64,000 nt of DNA from Aestuariibacter sp. GS-14 (GCF_006494365.1 NZ_VHIP01000017.1:1-64000); one strand, 5' to 3'. Shown: positions 18,001 to 27,895, numbered from the stretch's first letter. The notes: generated by a model not told the origin, from the sequence alone. Numbers and translations are program-made.

Positions 18001-19353
18001 ATGCACGTACATATTTTGGGGATTTGTGGCAGCTTTATGGGTGGTATTGCCGCGATTGCTAAATCATTAGGTCATACCGTAACCGGTTCAGACCGCAATG
18101 TTTACCCGCCCATGAGCACGCAGTTGGAGTCATTGGGCATTACTCTCACAGAAGGCTACGACCCGGCACAGTTTAATCCGGTTCCGGATATGGTGATCAT
18201 TGGTAACGCCATGTCGCGCGGCAATCCGGCGGTAGAATATGTACTGGATCGCAATCTGCCTTATACCAGCGGGCCGCAATGGTTACTCGACAACCTGCTC
18301 ACCGAGCGTTGGGTGATTGGAGTTTCTGGCACCCACGGGAAAACCACTACGTCGTCGATGGTAGCCTGGATACTCGAATACGCGGGCCTTGAGCCGGGTT
18401 TCCTGATTGGCGGTATTCCTCAAAATTTTGGCATTTCAGCCCGTGTAGGCGCGAGCCCCTTCTTTGTAATCGAAGCCGACGAATACGACAGCGCCTTCTT
18501 CGACAAACGCTCTAAGTTTGTACATTACCGTCCTCGCACGCTGGTGATGAACAATCTCGAGTTTGACCACGCCGATATATTTGCCGATTTGGCAGCGATT
18601 CAAACCCAGTTTCATCATTTGGTGCGCACCGTACCAGCGACGGGTCTGGTATTATCGCCGCAGCACGATGAAAACCTGCAAACCGTGCTGGCAAGGGGTT
18701 GCTGGAGCGAACAACAATACCTTGGCCGCCACTGGCATGCAGAACTGATTAATCAGGATGGTTCGGCATTCTCAGTATTTTATCAGCAGGATAAGGTAGG
18801 CGAAGTGCACTGGCAGTTACTTGGCCAGCACAATGTGGATAACGCGCTGATGGCCATCGCAGCCGCCCATCACGCCGGTGTTACGCTACCCGATGCCGTT
18901 GGCGCACTCAGTGAATTTGTAAATGTAAAACGCCGTATGGAAATCCGGGGCTGCGTTAAAAATATTACCGTGTACGACGACTTTGCTCATCACCCTACCG
19001 CCATCGACACCACTATTGACGGGCTGCGCCGAAAAGTAGGCAACGCGCGTATTTTTGCTGTGTTGGAACCGCGTTCAAACACCATGAAAATGGGCGTACA
19101 CAAGCAACAACTCGTGGATTCATGGCAGGCTGCCGATGAAGTGTTGTTATTTGAACCTGACAATTTAGGCTGGTCATTGTCGCAGTTGGCCAAACAAAGT
19201 AGTGCGCCGTGTCACGTGTTCAGAAGTGTAGACGCCATTATTCATCAGCTCGCCACGCAATTACAATCTGGCGATCACGTGCTAATAATGAGTAATGGTG
19301 GTTTTGGTGGGATCCATCAGAAGCTATTGGATGTATTAGCCGGTAAAGCGTAA
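18001..19353 (+). CDS. mpl: UDP-N-acetylmuramate:L-alanyl-gamma-D-glutamyl-meso-diaminopimelate ligase
   Basis: Murein-peptide ligase that reattaches recycled tripeptide to UDP-MurNAc in peptidoglycan recycling. The protein is 450 residues and belongs to the Mur ligase family. It has the N-terminal [17 protein letters not shown] nucleotide-sugar loop and the ATP loop GTHGKTTT at about residues 110-117. It also has [16 protein letters not shown], characteristic of Mpl as opposed to MurC, and [12 protein letters not shown] in the C-terminal domain. AGGAAGG precedes the ATG by a few bases. ubiX follows after 11 bases. Confidence 0.96.
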   Translation: MHVHILGICGSFMGGIAAIAKSLGHTVTGSDRNVYPPMSTQLESLGITLTEGYDPAQFNPVPDMVIIGNAMSRGNPAVEYVLDRNLPYTSGPQWLLDNLLTERWVIGVSGTHGKTTTSSMVAWILEYAGLEPGFLIGGIPQNFGISARVGASPFFVIEADEYDSAFFDKRSKFVHYRPRTLVMNNLEFDHADIFADLAAIQTQFHHLVRTVPATGLVLSPQHDENLQTVLARGCWSEQQYLGRHWHAELINQDGSAFSVFYQQDKVGEVHWQLLGQHNVDNALMAIAAAHHAGVTLPDAVGALSEFVNVKRRMEIRGCVKNITVYDDFAHHPTAIDTTIDGLRRKVGNARIFAVLEPRSNTMKMGVHKQQLVDSWQAADEVLLFEPDNLGWSLSQLAKQSSAPCHVFRSVDAIIHQLATQLQSGDHVLIMSNGGFGGIHQKLLDVLAGKA

Positions 19354-19364
19354 AAAAGGCCATT

Positions 19365-19985
19365 ATGAAAAAGTCGATCACCCTTGCCATTACAGGCGCG
19401 TCTGGCGCACCTTATGCCCTGCGCCTGCTGGAACAACTGGTTGCCGCAGGCTATCAGGAAATCTTTGTATTGATTTCCTCAGCCGCGAAAGTGGTATTTG
19501 CTACTGAAGAAGATATGAAGATCCCTGCGCAACCAGACGCTGCCAGTGAATTTTTTACCCGTCGGTTTAACGCAACACCAGGCCAAATTCGCGTATGCGG
19601 TAAAGAGGAATGGTTTGCCCCGGTTGCCTCAGGGTCTGCCGCGCCGAAACAAATGGTGGTATGCCCTTGCTCAACCGGCACCCTGTCGGCAATTTCGATA
19701 GGTGCCTGTGATAATCTGATAGAACGCAGCGCCGACGTAGTGCTCAAAGAGCGTGGGCAGCTTATACTGGTACCTCGGGAAATGCCGCTGTCGACGATCC
19801 ATTTGGAAAATATGCTAAAGCTGTCGAAGATGGGCGCAACCATTATGCCGGCGGCACCGGGTTTCTACCACCAACCCAAACAGATCAGTGATTTGGTTGA
19901 TTTTGTGGTTGCCAGGATTCTCGATCATCTGGGCGTAGACCAATCATTGATGGCACGCTGGGGTTATCAACCCGATTCAAAATAA
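19365..19985 (+). CDS. ubiX: Flavin prenyltransferase
   Basis: Makes prenylated FMN, the cofactor of the UbiD decarboxylase in ubiquinone biosynthesis. The 206 residues have the flavoprotein-fold start [42 protein letters not shown] with the conserved Ser/Asn region, and [19 protein letters not shown] carrying the prenyl-phosphate site. It is cotranscribed with mpl. The downstream nuclease gene begins 21 bases later and may be in the same unit. Confidence 0.95.
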   Translation: MKKSITLAITGASGAPYALRLLEQLVAAGYQEIFVLISSAAKVVFATEEDMKIPAQPDAASEFFTRRFNATPGQIRVCGKEEWFAPVASGSAAPKQMVVCPCSTGTLSAISIGACDNLIERSADVVLKERGQLILVPREMPLSTIHLENMLKLSKMGATIMPAAPGFYHQPKQISDLVDFVVARILDHLGVDQSLMARWGYQPDSK

Positions 19986-20006
19986 CAAGTATCAAAGGAA
20001 GACAGA

Positions 20007-20804
20007 ATGTTCCAACGCGCTATTTCAAAATCAGCCTCACTGGTGTGCGCAGTCTCTATAGTGATGAGTTTACCTGCATTAGGCTGGGGTCAAACCGGCC
20101 ACCGTGTCACCGGAGAAATTGCCGAGCGTCATCTTACACCATCAGCAAAGCAACAGATTGAAGCGTTAATTCCCAATGAATCGCTGGCCGAAGCATCCAC
20201 CTATGCCGACGATATGCGTTCTAATCCGGATGTGTTCTGGCAGAAAACAGCCGGGCCATGGCACTACGTTACTGTGCCCGCCGGAAAACACTACCACGAA
20301 GTAGGTGCGCCAGAGCAGGGCGATGCCGCTTCAGCGTTAGCGTCTTTCACCAAAACGCTTAAAGATCCAAAAGCATCAAAGGCAGACAAACAATTAGCGC
20401 TGCGTTTTATTGTGCATATTATTGGCGATTTACATCAGCCTTTACACGCAGGTAATGGTACCGACAAAGGCGGCAATGATGTAAAAGTGCGCTTTTTCTG
20501 GGAAGACTCAAACCTGCACCGCGTGTGGGATTCGCAAATGCTGGAGCAACACGATCTGTCGTTCACTGAATGGACTAACTGGCTGGATCGCAAAATCACA
20601 GAACAGGACATCAAGAACTGGTCAACAACAGATCCGGAAGTATGGATTACAGAAAGTACGGTGATTCGGGATACGATTTACCCTGAAGACGCGAATCGTA
20701 TGTCCTGGGATTATCAGTATGAACATTTGCCTACTGCAAAACAGCGTTTGCAGCAGGCAGGCATTCGAATTGCCGCGTATTTAAACGCAGTATTTGCGGA
20801 TTAA
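20007..20804 (+). CDS. Exported S1/P1-type nuclease
   Basis: A 265-residue protein with a signal peptide ([22 protein letters not shown].. then LG) and a mature N-terminus beginning with WGQTGHR, the Trp and His that form part of the trinuclear zinc site. Other zinc-site segments are [28 protein letters not shown] and [11 protein letters not shown]. All expected ligands appear intact, so the enzyme should be an active single-strand-specific nuclease/3'-nucleotidase, periplasmic or secreted, probably for phosphate or nucleotide scavenging. Its stop overlaps the convergent rraA stop by 4 bases. Confidence 0.92.
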   Translation: MFQRAISKSASLVCAVSIVMSLPALGWGQTGHRVTGEIAERHLTPSAKQQIEALIPNESLAEASTYADDMRSNPDVFWQKTAGPWHYVTVPAGKHYHEVGAPEQGDAASALASFTKTLKDPKASKADKQLALRFIVHIIGDLHQPLHAGNGTDKGGNDVKVRFFWEDSNLHRVWDSQMLEQHDLSFTEWTNWLDRKITEQDIKNWSTTDPEVWITESTVIRDTIYPEDANRMSWDYQYEHLPTAKQRLQQAGIRIAAYLNAVFAD

Positions 20805-21286
20805 TCGATATCCAGTGGCTCAGGCGATAAAATCACGCCTGTGCTGTCGGCATACAGGTGATCTTCCGGCAGGAAGGTCACCCCGCCAAAGTTTACTGGC
20901 ACGTCTACTTCACCAATACCTTGTGTCTCAGCATTTACCGGAATGGCATTAATTGCAAAAATGCCGATATCAAAATCTTCAAGAAGATCGACCTCGCGTA
21001 CACAGCCGTAGCAAACAATCCCTTCCCAGTTATTTTCAACCGCTAACTGAGCGGATTCAGAATCGAGTAACGCACGGCGCAATGAGCCGCCACCATCGAT
21101 CAATAAGACTTTGCCTTCACCAGGTTCGCTCAGTACGCGGTCGATTAATTCACGGTCTTCAAAACACTTAACCGTGGTTATTTCTCCGCCAAACGAATAG
21201 CGACCGCCGTAACTAGTGAACATTGGCTCCACCACATCCACATTATCGGCGAATAAATCACATAACTCAGAAGTGTTGTAGTCCAT
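20801..21286 (-). CDS. rraA: Regulator of ribonuclease E activity A
   Basis: Trimeric protein that binds RNase E and lowers mRNA decay. The start chosen is the ATG at 21286 ([21 protein letters not shown]), the family's usual start, giving 161 residues; the frame is open 42 bases further. It has the conserved [17 protein letters not shown] and the [12 protein letters not shown] loop of the RraA/HMG-aldolase-like fold. It overlaps the convergent nuclease gene at the stop codons. Confidence 0.95.
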   Translation of the reverse strand: MDYNTSELCDLFADNVDVVEPMFTSYGGRYSFGGEITTVKCFEDRELIDRVLSEPGEGKVLLIDGGGSLRRALLDSESAQLAVENNWEGIVCYGCVREVDLLEDFDIGIFAINAIPVNAETQGIGEVDVPVNFGGVTFLPEDHLYADSTGVILSPEPLDID

Positions 21287-21397
21287 GGTAATACCTTTAT
21301 CAGAAACATGCGTGTGTTCCGCAAGCATAGCACTGGTGTGACCTTCACAGCTAGGCGTTAAATCAATAAATTGTGTGATTAATTTCGTTATTTGACA

Positions 21398-21430
21398 TTG
21401 TCATAAAGGTTTCGCAAAAGTGTCACCCAC
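21398..21430 (+). promoter_or_regulatory. Possible PhoB-binding region
   Basis: Three consecutive 11-base units start TTGTCATAAAG, GTTTCGCAAAA and GTGTCACCCAC. The first and third carry TGTCA exactly 22 bases apart, the 11-base periodicity of Pho boxes. A further CTGACACAGTCA lies at about 21452. It is 52 or more bases upstream of the PAP2 phosphatase start. The middle unit matches poorly, so this is a candidate only. Confidence 0.35.
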
Positions 21431-21482
21431 ACTTCACAGAGGCTTTTTAACCTGACACAGTCAACTAACAGGAGCCTTTGGT

Positions 21483-22001
21483 ATGGGCCTGAAAAGCGTC
21501 ACTAAATACGATACTGTCTTGTTTCACTGGCTGTATGGATTAACGCTGAATCGCGATTGTCGCGCAATCATCTGGTTATCCCGCACCGGCGATGGCTATC
21601 TGTATTTAGTCATTGGCCTGGCCCTGATGGGATTTGAGCCTCAATACGGTGAATTATTTCTGTACACTGCGTTAATGGCTTATGGCCTGGAATTACCCGT
21701 ATACGTTATGTTAAAGCGCGCATTTAAACGACCCAGACCTTGCGACTTTATCAGTAACCTTACCGCACACGTCACCCCTTCTGACAAGTTTAGCCTGCCT
21801 TCCGGCCACACAGCGGCGGCCTGGTTAATGGCTGCCATGATTGCGCATTTCTATCCGCCCTTTGCGGTGTTGGCGTATTCCTGGGCCACTTTAATTGGTT
21901 TGTCCCGCATTTTACTGGGCGTACATTACCCCACCGACGTTATTGCTGGTGCATTGCTAGGCATCACGATTGCACAGCTGAGTCTGACTATTCTGGTTTA
22001 A
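21483..22001 (+). CDS. PAP2-family membrane phosphatase
   Basis: A 172-residue integral membrane lipid-phosphate phosphatase. All three signature motifs are intact: K78-x6-R85P86, PSGH at 106-109 and S141R-x5-H148-x3-D152. Likely substrates are phosphatidic acid, undecaprenyl pyrophosphate or phosphatidylglycerol phosphate; sequence does not decide. CAGGAG precedes the ATG. The glycosyltransferase gene starts one base after the stop, which suggests a joint role in lipid or lipid-carrier glycosylation. Confidence 0.9.
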   Translation: MGLKSVTKYDTVLFHWLYGLTLNRDCRAIIWLSRTGDGYLYLVIGLALMGFEPQYGELFLYTALMAYGLELPVYVMLKRAFKRPRPCDFISNLTAHVTPSDKFSLPSGHTAAAWLMAAMIAHFYPPFAVLAYSWATLIGLSRILLGVHYPTDVIAGALLGITIAQLSLTILV

Positions 22002-22002
22002 T

Positions 22003-23070
22003 ATGAAAGTGTTATATGGCGTACAAGGCACCGGCAACGGCCACATTGCCCGCGCTCGCATTATGGCGGCAGCCATGGCTGAGCGAAATGATATCGACGT
22101 AGATTTTGTCTTTTCGGGTCGCGAACCCGCTGACTATTTTGATATGGAATGCTTTGGAAACTACCGTACTTTCAATGGCCTGACGTTTGTTACGTCTAAA
22201 GGCAAAGTCAGTCAGTGGCAAACCCTTACACAGGCGAAGCCGTTACAGCTTATTCGCGACATTAAGCAATTTGATGTGTCTGGCTACGATGTCCTGCTCA
22301 ACGATTTTGAACCCATTACGGCCTGGGCGGCCAAACAACAAGGGCTCACGTCAATATCAGTGAGTCACCAGGCTGCGTTTGCTTATAAAGTACCGCGTGA
22401 AGGCGAAAGCTTCAGTGACCGGCTGATTATGCGGGCATTTGCTCCTACCGATATCCAGTTAGGCGTTCACTGGTACCATTTTGATCAACCCATAGTGCCG
22501 CCGTTTATTATTGATAAACCAGCCATGCATCCCAGTAAAGCGCATACGCTGGTTTACCTGCCATTTGAAGAACTACGGGACATCCAGCAGTTATTGGAGC
22601 CCCTCACCGAACAGCAGTTTGTGTGCTTCCACCCTAAAATCAAAGCGCCGTCTGTGCAGGGTCACATTCAATGGAATCCCCCTTCAAAGCCCAGCTTCCG
22701 ACAAGCACTGCAACACTGCTCAGGCGTGATCAGTAATGGTGGCTTTGAACTCGCCAGCGAATCACTGCAACTTGGCAAAAAACTGCTGGTTAAGCCTTTG
22801 CATGGTCAGTTTGAGCAACTCTCCAATTTACGTACCTTAATTACCCTGGGCCTCTGTCAGCCACTGTATCAACTTGATACCGATACCGTGGAAGAATGGC
22901 TGGGTGAACCAGAAAACGAAGGCATTGAATTTCCTACCGATCCCACACCAATGCTCGATTGGCTGGTAGCGGGTAACTGGTCTGATACACGACAACTCTG
23001 CAATGCGCTGTGGCAACAGGTTAAATTTGGTCCAAAGACGCGTGAAAGGCTGATGTCGCTTGCATTTTAA
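22003..23070 (+). CDS. MJ1255/VC2487-family glycosyltransferase
   Basis: A 355-residue GT-B fold protein of the MJ1255/VC2487 family (GT28-like). The N-terminal loop is YGVQGTGNGHIARARIM. The C-terminal nucleotide-sugar-binding domain has the typical CSGVISNGGFELASESLQLG and KPLHGQFEQLSN. No experimentally known substrate is available to me for this family. It is translationally coupled to the PAP2 phosphatase. A diacylglycerol or other lipid acceptor, made by the phosphatase, is a reasonable guess only. Confidence 0.85.
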   Translation: MKVLYGVQGTGNGHIARARIMAAAMAERNDIDVDFVFSGREPADYFDMECFGNYRTFNGLTFVTSKGKVSQWQTLTQAKPLQLIRDIKQFDVSGYDVLLNDFEPITAWAAKQQGLTSISVSHQAAFAYKVPREGESFSDRLIMRAFAPTDIQLGVHWYHFDQPIVPPFIIDKPAMHPSKAHTLVYLPFEELRDIQQLLEPLTEQQFVCFHPKIKAPSVQGHIQWNPPSKPSFRQALQHCSGVISNGGFELASESLQLGKKLLVKPLHGQFEQLSNLRTLITLGLCQPLYQLDTDTVEEWLGEPENEGIEFPTDPTPMLDWLVAGNWSDTRQLCNALWQQVKFGPKTRERLMSLAF

Positions 23071-23122
23071 TTTCGCTCTGCGATGATATCGGCTTCTTTT
23101 TCTTTGCTCTGGGAGTTGGCGC

Positions 23123-23275
23123 GTGACCAAACGTGTATGTATGCTAGTGGCACTGGTAAGTATGCTGAGTGCCTGTGGATATCGGGGTGCGTTGTATTTG
23201 CCCAAAGAAGCCCCTGCTACACCCGCCAATAACGCTGCTCAAGCAACTCCCTCTTCATCCGGAGATGTTCGCTAG
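23123..23275 (+). CDS. lptM: LPS-assembly lipoprotein LptM (YifL-like)
   Basis: A short gene of 50 codons that starts with GTG, preceded by GGAG at 7 bases. The product begins VTKRVCMLVALV and has a lipobox LSAC at residues 15-18, followed by CGYRGALYLPKEAP, which parallels the CGLKGPLYFP start of mature E. coli LptM/YifL. The remainder is a short Pro/Ala/Ser tail. LptM is an outer-membrane lipoprotein that stabilises LptD during disulfide maturation. Position before lysA-dapF matches yifL before dapF in E. coli. Its TAG overlaps the GTG of lysA by one base. Confidence 0.85.
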   Translation: MTKRVCMLVALVSMLSACGYRGALYLPKEAPATPANNAAQATPSSSGDVR

Positions 23276-24525
23276 TGGATCACTTCAGTTATCAAAATCA
23301 AACGCTGCACGCCGAAGATGTCAGTGTAAAAGACCTTGCCAGCCAGTACGGCACGCCACTGTACATATATTCCCGCGCCACACTTGAGCGCCACTGGAAA
23401 GCATTTGATGAAGCATTAGGCGACCACCCACACCTGATTTGCTATGCCGTTAAAGCGAACTCAAACATTGGCGTATTAAGTGTGCTAGCCAAACTGGGCT
23501 CAGGTTTTGACATCGTATCGGGTGGCGAACTGGCGCGCGTAAAAGCTGCCGGTGGCGACATGAGCAAAGTGGTGTTTTCGGGCGTAGGTAAAACGCCGGA
23601 AGAAATCGAATTTGCGCTACAGGAAGGCATTCATTGTTTTAACGTGGAATCGGAGCCGGAACTCCACCGCATCAACGACGTAGCAGGCAAACTGGGCAAA
23701 CAAGCCCCCATTTCCCTACGTATTAATCCTGATGTAGATGCGAAAACCCACCCGTATATCTCTACCGGTTTGAAAGCCAACAAATTCGGTATTGCCCGCG
23801 AACGCGCCATCGCTGTTTACGAGCTGGCTAACAGCCTGCCACACTTAAATGTAGTGGGTATGGACTGCCACATTGGTTCACAGCTTACCGAAACAGGCCC
23901 GTTTGTAGATGCGCTGGAACGCTTGTTATTACTCATCGACGAGCTGGCTGCTAAAGGTATTCATATCAAGCATTTAGACGTAGGTGGTGGTTTAGGCGTA
24001 ACGTACCGTAACGAAACACCGCCGCATCCACGTGAATACGCTGCCGCGATTGCAGAAAAAATGAAAGGCCGTGAAGCACTCACACTCATTATGGAACCCG
24101 GCCGGGCCATCGCAGCGAATGCCGGTATTATGGTAACCAAAGTAGAGTTTGTGAAATCCGGTGTTGAAAAGAACTTTGCCATTGTAGATGCGGCCATGAA
24201 CGACCTTATCCGCCCTTCATTGTACTCTGCCTGGATGAACATCATTCCGGTTGAAGAAGGTTTAGCGCGCGAAACTTACACTTACGACGTTGTAGGACCG
24301 GTGTGTGAAACCGGTGATTTTATTGGAAAAGACCGCGAGCTTGCCATCGAAAGTGGCGACTACTTAGCCGTAAGAAGTGCCGGTGCATATGGCTTCGTTA
24401 TGGCCTCTAACTACAATAGCCGCTGCCGTCCCGCAGAGCTAATGGTGGAAGGAAATACCGTTCATGTTGTGCGTGAACGAGAAAATCTAAAAGATCTCTG
24501 GAAAGGAGAGCACAAACTTACGTAA
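23275..24525 (+). CDS. lysA: Diaminopimelate decarboxylase
   Basis: PLP enzyme converting meso-DAP to lysine, cytosolic. The 416-residue protein is a fold-type III decarboxylase. It has the PLP-lysine segment CYAVKANSNIGVL, the SGGELARVKAAG block, HIGSQLTETGPF, HLDVGGGLGVTY, EPGRAIAANAG, and VGPVCETGDFIGKDREL with the catalytic Cys. The start is GTG at 23275, overlapping the lptM stop, and the next start codon is far downstream. It is followed by dapF, so the two neighbouring genes handle L,L- and meso-DAP. Confidence 0.97.
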   Translation: MDHFSYQNQTLHAEDVSVKDLASQYGTPLYIYSRATLERHWKAFDEALGDHPHLICYAVKANSNIGVLSVLAKLGSGFDIVSGGELARVKAAGGDMSKVVFSGVGKTPEEIEFALQEGIHCFNVESEPELHRINDVAGKLGKQAPISLRINPDVDAKTHPYISTGLKANKFGIARERAIAVYELANSLPHLNVVGMDCHIGSQLTETGPFVDALERLLLLIDELAAKGIHIKHLDVGGGLGVTYRNETPPHPREYAAAIAEKMKGREALTLIMEPGRAIAANAGIMVTKVEFVKSGVEKNFAIVDAAMNDLIRPSLYSAWMNIIPVEEGLARETYTYDVVGPVCETGDFIGKDRELAIESGDYLAVRSAGAYGFVMASNYNSRCRPAELMVEGNTVHVVRERENLKDLWKGEHKLT

Positions 24526-24561
24526 ACTAGGGGGAATTCTAATAATTATTGTTGCGCTGAA

Positions 24562-25392
24562 ATGCTGGTAAATTTTTCTAAAATGCACGGGCTGGGTAAT
24601 GACTTTATGGTCATTGATAACGTTACCCAGAATGTTTTCTTTTCCAAAGAGAAAATTCAGCAACTCGCCGACCGTAATTTTGGTATTGGGTTCGATCAGT
24701 TACTAATGGTTGAACCTCCCTACGATCCCGACCAGGATTTTCACTACCGTATTTTTAATGCCGATGGCTCCGAAGTCTCTCAGTGTGGCAACGGTGCCCG
24801 TTGTTTCGCCCGTTTTGTAAAATTAAAGGGGCTCATCAACCGCAATAAAATTGTGGTGAGCACCAAAGCAGGTAAGATGATCCTGTACCTCGAAAAAGAC
24901 GGCCAGGTTACAGTGAATATGGGCATTCCTAACTTCACACCGGCTGAGATACCACTGAAAGCCAATAAGGAGGAAAAAACCTACCTTATTCGCGCCGACG
25001 ACAACACGCATTTTTGCGGTGCGGTATCCATGGGTAATCCACATTGCGTGCTGGAAGTAGACAATGTAGATACAGCCGAAGTGGGTACGATTGGCCCAAC
25101 GTTAGAACGCCACGAGCGCTTTCCTGAAGGCGTTAACGTTGGCTTTATGCAAATTGTGAATGAAGAACATATTCGCCTGCGTGTTTTTGAGCGCGGCGCG
25201 GGCGAAACACTGGCTTGTGGAAGCGGCGCATGCGCAGCAGTTGCAATAGGCCAGATTCAGGGTAAATTAGGCAAGGACGTTCGGGTTGATCTGCCCGGCG
25301 GCAGTTTACGAATTCGCTGGCAGGGTGCGGGTACCCCGTTAAAAATGACAGGCCCAGCCGAGCATGTATACGACGGAACAATAACTATATGA
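24562..25392 (+). CDS. dapF: Diaminopimelate epimerase
   Basis: Interconverts L,L- and meso-diaminopimelate for lysine and peptidoglycan synthesis. The 276 residues carry both catalytic cysteines: Cys75 in [10 protein letters not shown] and Cys219 in LACGSGACA. The start [19 protein letters not shown] is the family standard. It overlaps the DUF484 gene by 4 bases at its 3' end and belongs to the lptM-lysA-dapF-DUF484-xerC string. Confidence 0.98.
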   Translation: MLVNFSKMHGLGNDFMVIDNVTQNVFFSKEKIQQLADRNFGIGFDQLLMVEPPYDPDQDFHYRIFNADGSEVSQCGNGARCFARFVKLKGLINRNKIVVSTKAGKMILYLEKDGQVTVNMGIPNFTPAEIPLKANKEEKTYLIRADDNTHFCGAVSMGNPHCVLEVDNVDTAEVGTIGPTLERHERFPEGVNVGFMQIVNEEHIRLRVFERGAGETLACGSGACAAVAIGQIQGKLGKDVRVDLPGGSLRIRWQGAGTPLKMTGPAEHVYDGTITI

Positions 25393-26087
25393 ATGATTTA
25401 GCAGGTCAGGGCAATACCTCATTACAGTTCGATACCGAATTTCCGGAAGTCGGCGATGTAACGGCGGAGCAAGTTAGCCAGTACTTAATCGAGAATCCTG
25501 ATTTCTTCATTCAACACCCCAGCATACTGGAACAATTACAGGTTCCTCATGCTCAAAAAGGCAGCGTTTCGCTGGTAGAAATTCAAAGCGAACAATTGCG
25601 TAAGAAAGTGCGTTTGCTTAATTACAAACTCACTCAGCTAATTAGCATTGCCAAGCAAAATGAAAAAATATACCGCGCCTATGCCGACTTAAACCTCCGG
25701 TTATTAACCTGTCACACCCTCGCCGATATCTTATTAGCTCTACAGGAAACCCTGCAGGAAGAACTTGGCCTGGCCACGGTTGAATTTAAATCATTTAAAG
25801 GCCCCAACGCTTTGCCAGAACTGCAACGCCGTTTATTTCTGGAAAAACGCTTTAAAGACTCACCGTATTTCTTTGGCCGCCTGAGTGAGCACGAACGCCA
25901 GTTAATGTTTGGTGGTCAGGTAGCAGAATCTGCCGCACTGATCCTGTTGGGCAATCTTCGCGACATGGGTATTCTGGCTGTTGGCAGTCGCAATGCTGAT
26001 CATTTCACACCGGATATGGATACACTGCTGCTGAATCAACTTCGCGAAGTGCTCAATTACGTTTTACCTACCAAACTGCCCTACTAA
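25389..26087 (+). CDS. DUF484 (YigA-like) family protein
   Basis: A 232-residue cytosolic protein of the DUF484 family. The N-terminal helix carries [20 protein letters not shown], then a coiled region ([25 protein letters not shown]), then a GAF-like domain. The family almost always sits between dapF and xerC, as here and as yigA in E. coli, and its function is unknown. It overlaps dapF by 4 bases and xerC by one base (TAATG), so the three are translationally coupled. Confidence 0.88.
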   Translation: MNDLAGQGNTSLQFDTEFPEVGDVTAEQVSQYLIENPDFFIQHPSILEQLQVPHAQKGSVSLVEIQSEQLRKKVRLLNYKLTQLISIAKQNEKIYRAYADLNLRLLTCHTLADILLALQETLQEELGLATVEFKSFKGPNALPELQRRLFLEKRFKDSPYFFGRLSEHERQLMFGGQVAESAALILLGNLRDMGILAVGSRNADHFTPDMDTLLLNQLREVLNYVLPTKLPY

Positions 26088-27010
26088 TGCGCAAAGAAGC
26101 CGCAGTGCCTGACCTGCAGCTTGCTCCCGATTGCGCGCACTGGTTGCAGAAATTTCTGGCATTTTTGCGCTATGAGCGCGGCCTGTCGTCTCATACACTC
26201 AGTAACTATCAGCGCCAGCTGACTCAGGTAGCACTCTCTCTGGATCTTCAGCACTGGCAGGCACTCACCCAATCGAAAGTGAAACAGGCACTGGCAAGCG
26301 CGCGAAAGCAACACTTACATCCACGCAGCATTGCACTGCGACTCTCAGCATTAAGGACGTTCAGCAACTACCTTATGCAGCAGGGTGTGTTAGATAGCAA
26401 CCCGGTAGACGGCGTTTCCGCACCCAAGGCTGATAAACCCTTACCAAAGCAACTCTCGGTAGACGATATGGCGGTGTTGCTCAATGAAGATGAAGACGAA
26501 GACCTGCTGATCCGCGATCAGGCAATGTTTGAACTCATGTACGGCTGTGGTTTGCGTTTGAGTGAACTGACCTCTCTCAATGTATTCGATTTTACCCGTG
26601 ATCATCAGGTACGGGTTACCGGTAAAGGCAACAAACAACGCTTACTGCCAGTGGGGCGAAAAGCCCGCGAAGCCGTTGCCAGGTGGCTTGGAGTAAGACG
26701 ACAGTGGCTTACCAAAGACGGGGAATCCGCGCTGTTTATCAGCAAACGGCAAAATCGCATATCAAACCGTCAGGTAGCCAACCGGTTGAACGAAATGGCC
26801 AAGCGCCAGGCTATGGGACAAGGCGTTAACCCACACAAATTGCGCCATTCCTTCGCAACGCACGTATTAGAGTCGAGCGGCGATTTGCGGGCTGTACAGG
26901 AGTTGTTAGGGCACGCCAATTTATCCACCACTCAGGTCTATACGCATCTGGATTTCCAGCATCTGGCCAAGGTATACGATAACGCGCATCCGCGAGCGCG
27001 CAAAAAGTAG
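26087..27010 (+). CDS. xerC: Site-specific tyrosine recombinase XerC
   Basis: Resolves chromosome dimers at dif together with XerD. The 307-residue protein has an N-terminal SAM-like core-binding domain and a C-terminal catalytic domain. All catalytic residues are in place: Arg157 (CGLRLSEL), Lys180 (TGKGNKQR), His250 and Arg253 (HKLRHSFATH), His276 (LLGHANLSTT) and nucleophile Tyr285. The context identifies XerC, not an integrase. The start overlaps the DUF484 stop. Confidence 0.97.
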   Translation: MRKEAAVPDLQLAPDCAHWLQKFLAFLRYERGLSSHTLSNYQRQLTQVALSLDLQHWQALTQSKVKQALASARKQHLHPRSIALRLSALRTFSNYLMQQGVLDSNPVDGVSAPKADKPLPKQLSVDDMAVLLNEDEDEDLLIRDQAMFELMYGCGLRLSELTSLNVFDFTRDHQVRVTGKGNKQRLLPVGRKAREAVARWLGVRRQWLTKDGESALFISKRQNRISNRQVANRLNEMAKRQAMGQGVNPHKLRHSFATHVLESSGDLRAVQELLGHANLSTTQVYTHLDFQHLAKVYDNAHPRARKK

Positions 27011-27031
27011 TTTTTTATTCTGGAGTTTGTA

Positions 27032-27751
27032 ATGCAATGTTATCGTCCGATCTATCCGGTTAAAGCCTTTACGTTTGATCTTGACGACACCCTTTACGAT
27101 AACGAACCCGTTATCCGTCACGCCGACGCCGAACTGAATAAAAAAATTCATCAGCGCTACCCGGCACTGCGTTCAATGACGAACGACGATTGGTTTGCTA
27201 TTAAAAAAGCACTGATAAACAACAATCCAAAGCTGGCATCGGACATGGGTAAACTGCGCTGGCAAACCCTGTTTACCGCTCTGGGAAAAACGGGTCTACC
27301 GGACGACGAACGCGCCCAGGCAGCAAGTGAATTGTTTGACTTTTTCTACGCCGTACGCAGTGACTTCGAGGTTGCGCCAGGTGTTAAAGCCGTAATGCAA
27401 AAGCTCGCAAACAAGGTCCCGTTGGTGGCTATAACCAATGGCAATGTGGATACCCATAAGATAGGCCTGGCACCGTATTTCAGTTTAACCTTACACGCCA
27501 GTGTAACCCGTCCCCGCAAGCCTTATCCTGATATGTTCGAGGAAGCCATAGCATACCTTTCCCTGCCATCGCAGCAGATCATGCACGTAGGCGACAATCT
27601 GATTAAAGATATCCTGGGGGCGCATCGGGCAGGTATGCAAACCGCGTGGTTGGCCTGTAATCGTAAAATGGATTTGCGCTCGGAAAAACTGGCTGTGTTA
27701 CCCGGCATTCAATTGTCGTATCTGGACGAATTATTAACGCTGGTTGAGTAA
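27032..27751 (+). CDS. yigB: HAD-superfamily phosphatase, YigB-like
   Basis: A 239-residue HAD hydrolase with nucleophile motif FDLDDTLYDN, motif II ITNGN, motif III Lys in RPRKPYPDMF and motif IV HVGDNLIKDILGA. E. coli YigB can dephosphorylate the riboflavin intermediate 5-amino-6-(5-phosphoribitylamino)uracil. The same role is likely but not proven here. Position after xerC matches E. coli. TGGAG precedes the ATG by about 6 bases. Confidence 0.88.
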   Translation: MQCYRPIYPVKAFTFDLDDTLYDNEPVIRHADAELNKKIHQRYPALRSMTNDDWFAIKKALINNNPKLASDMGKLRWQTLFTALGKTGLPDDERAQAASELFDFFYAVRSDFEVAPGVKAVMQKLANKVPLVAITNGNVDTHKIGLAPYFSLTLHASVTRPRKPYPDMFEEAIAYLSLPSQQIMHVGDNLIKDILGAHRAGMQTAWLACNRKMDLRSEKLAVLPGIQLSYLDELLTLVE

Positions 27752-27755
27752 TTCC

Positions 27756-27893
27756 CGTCTTCCCGGCATTGCGAAGCAATGTCCGGGACCTCAACAACTT
27801 CCGTCTTGCCGGAATGGCAAAGCAACGTTCGGGACCTAAACAACTCACGTCTTCCCGGAATTGCGATGCAATGTCCGGGACCTCATTAGCTGC
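27756..27893. repeat. REP-like array: three tandem 46-base palindromic units
   Basis: Three units begin CGTCTT at 27756, 27802 and 27848, exactly 46 bases apart. Each holds an imperfect palindrome. In unit 1, TCCCGG-CATTGC pairs with GCAATG-T-CCGGGA around GAA (27761-27788). Unit 3 is nearly as good; unit 2 has several mismatches. The units end in CCGGGACCT or CGGGACCT. The array fills the gap between the convergent yigB and cysE genes and could act as a bidirectional terminator or 3'-end stabiliser. It is not a CRISPR, as there are no unique spacers. Confidence 0.8.
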
Positions 27894-27895
27894 GC

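Noticed and set aside
27756-27893. CRISPR array
   Set aside because: The whole 46-base unit repeats with decay throughout, there are no unique spacers and no cas genes; REP-like elements explain it.
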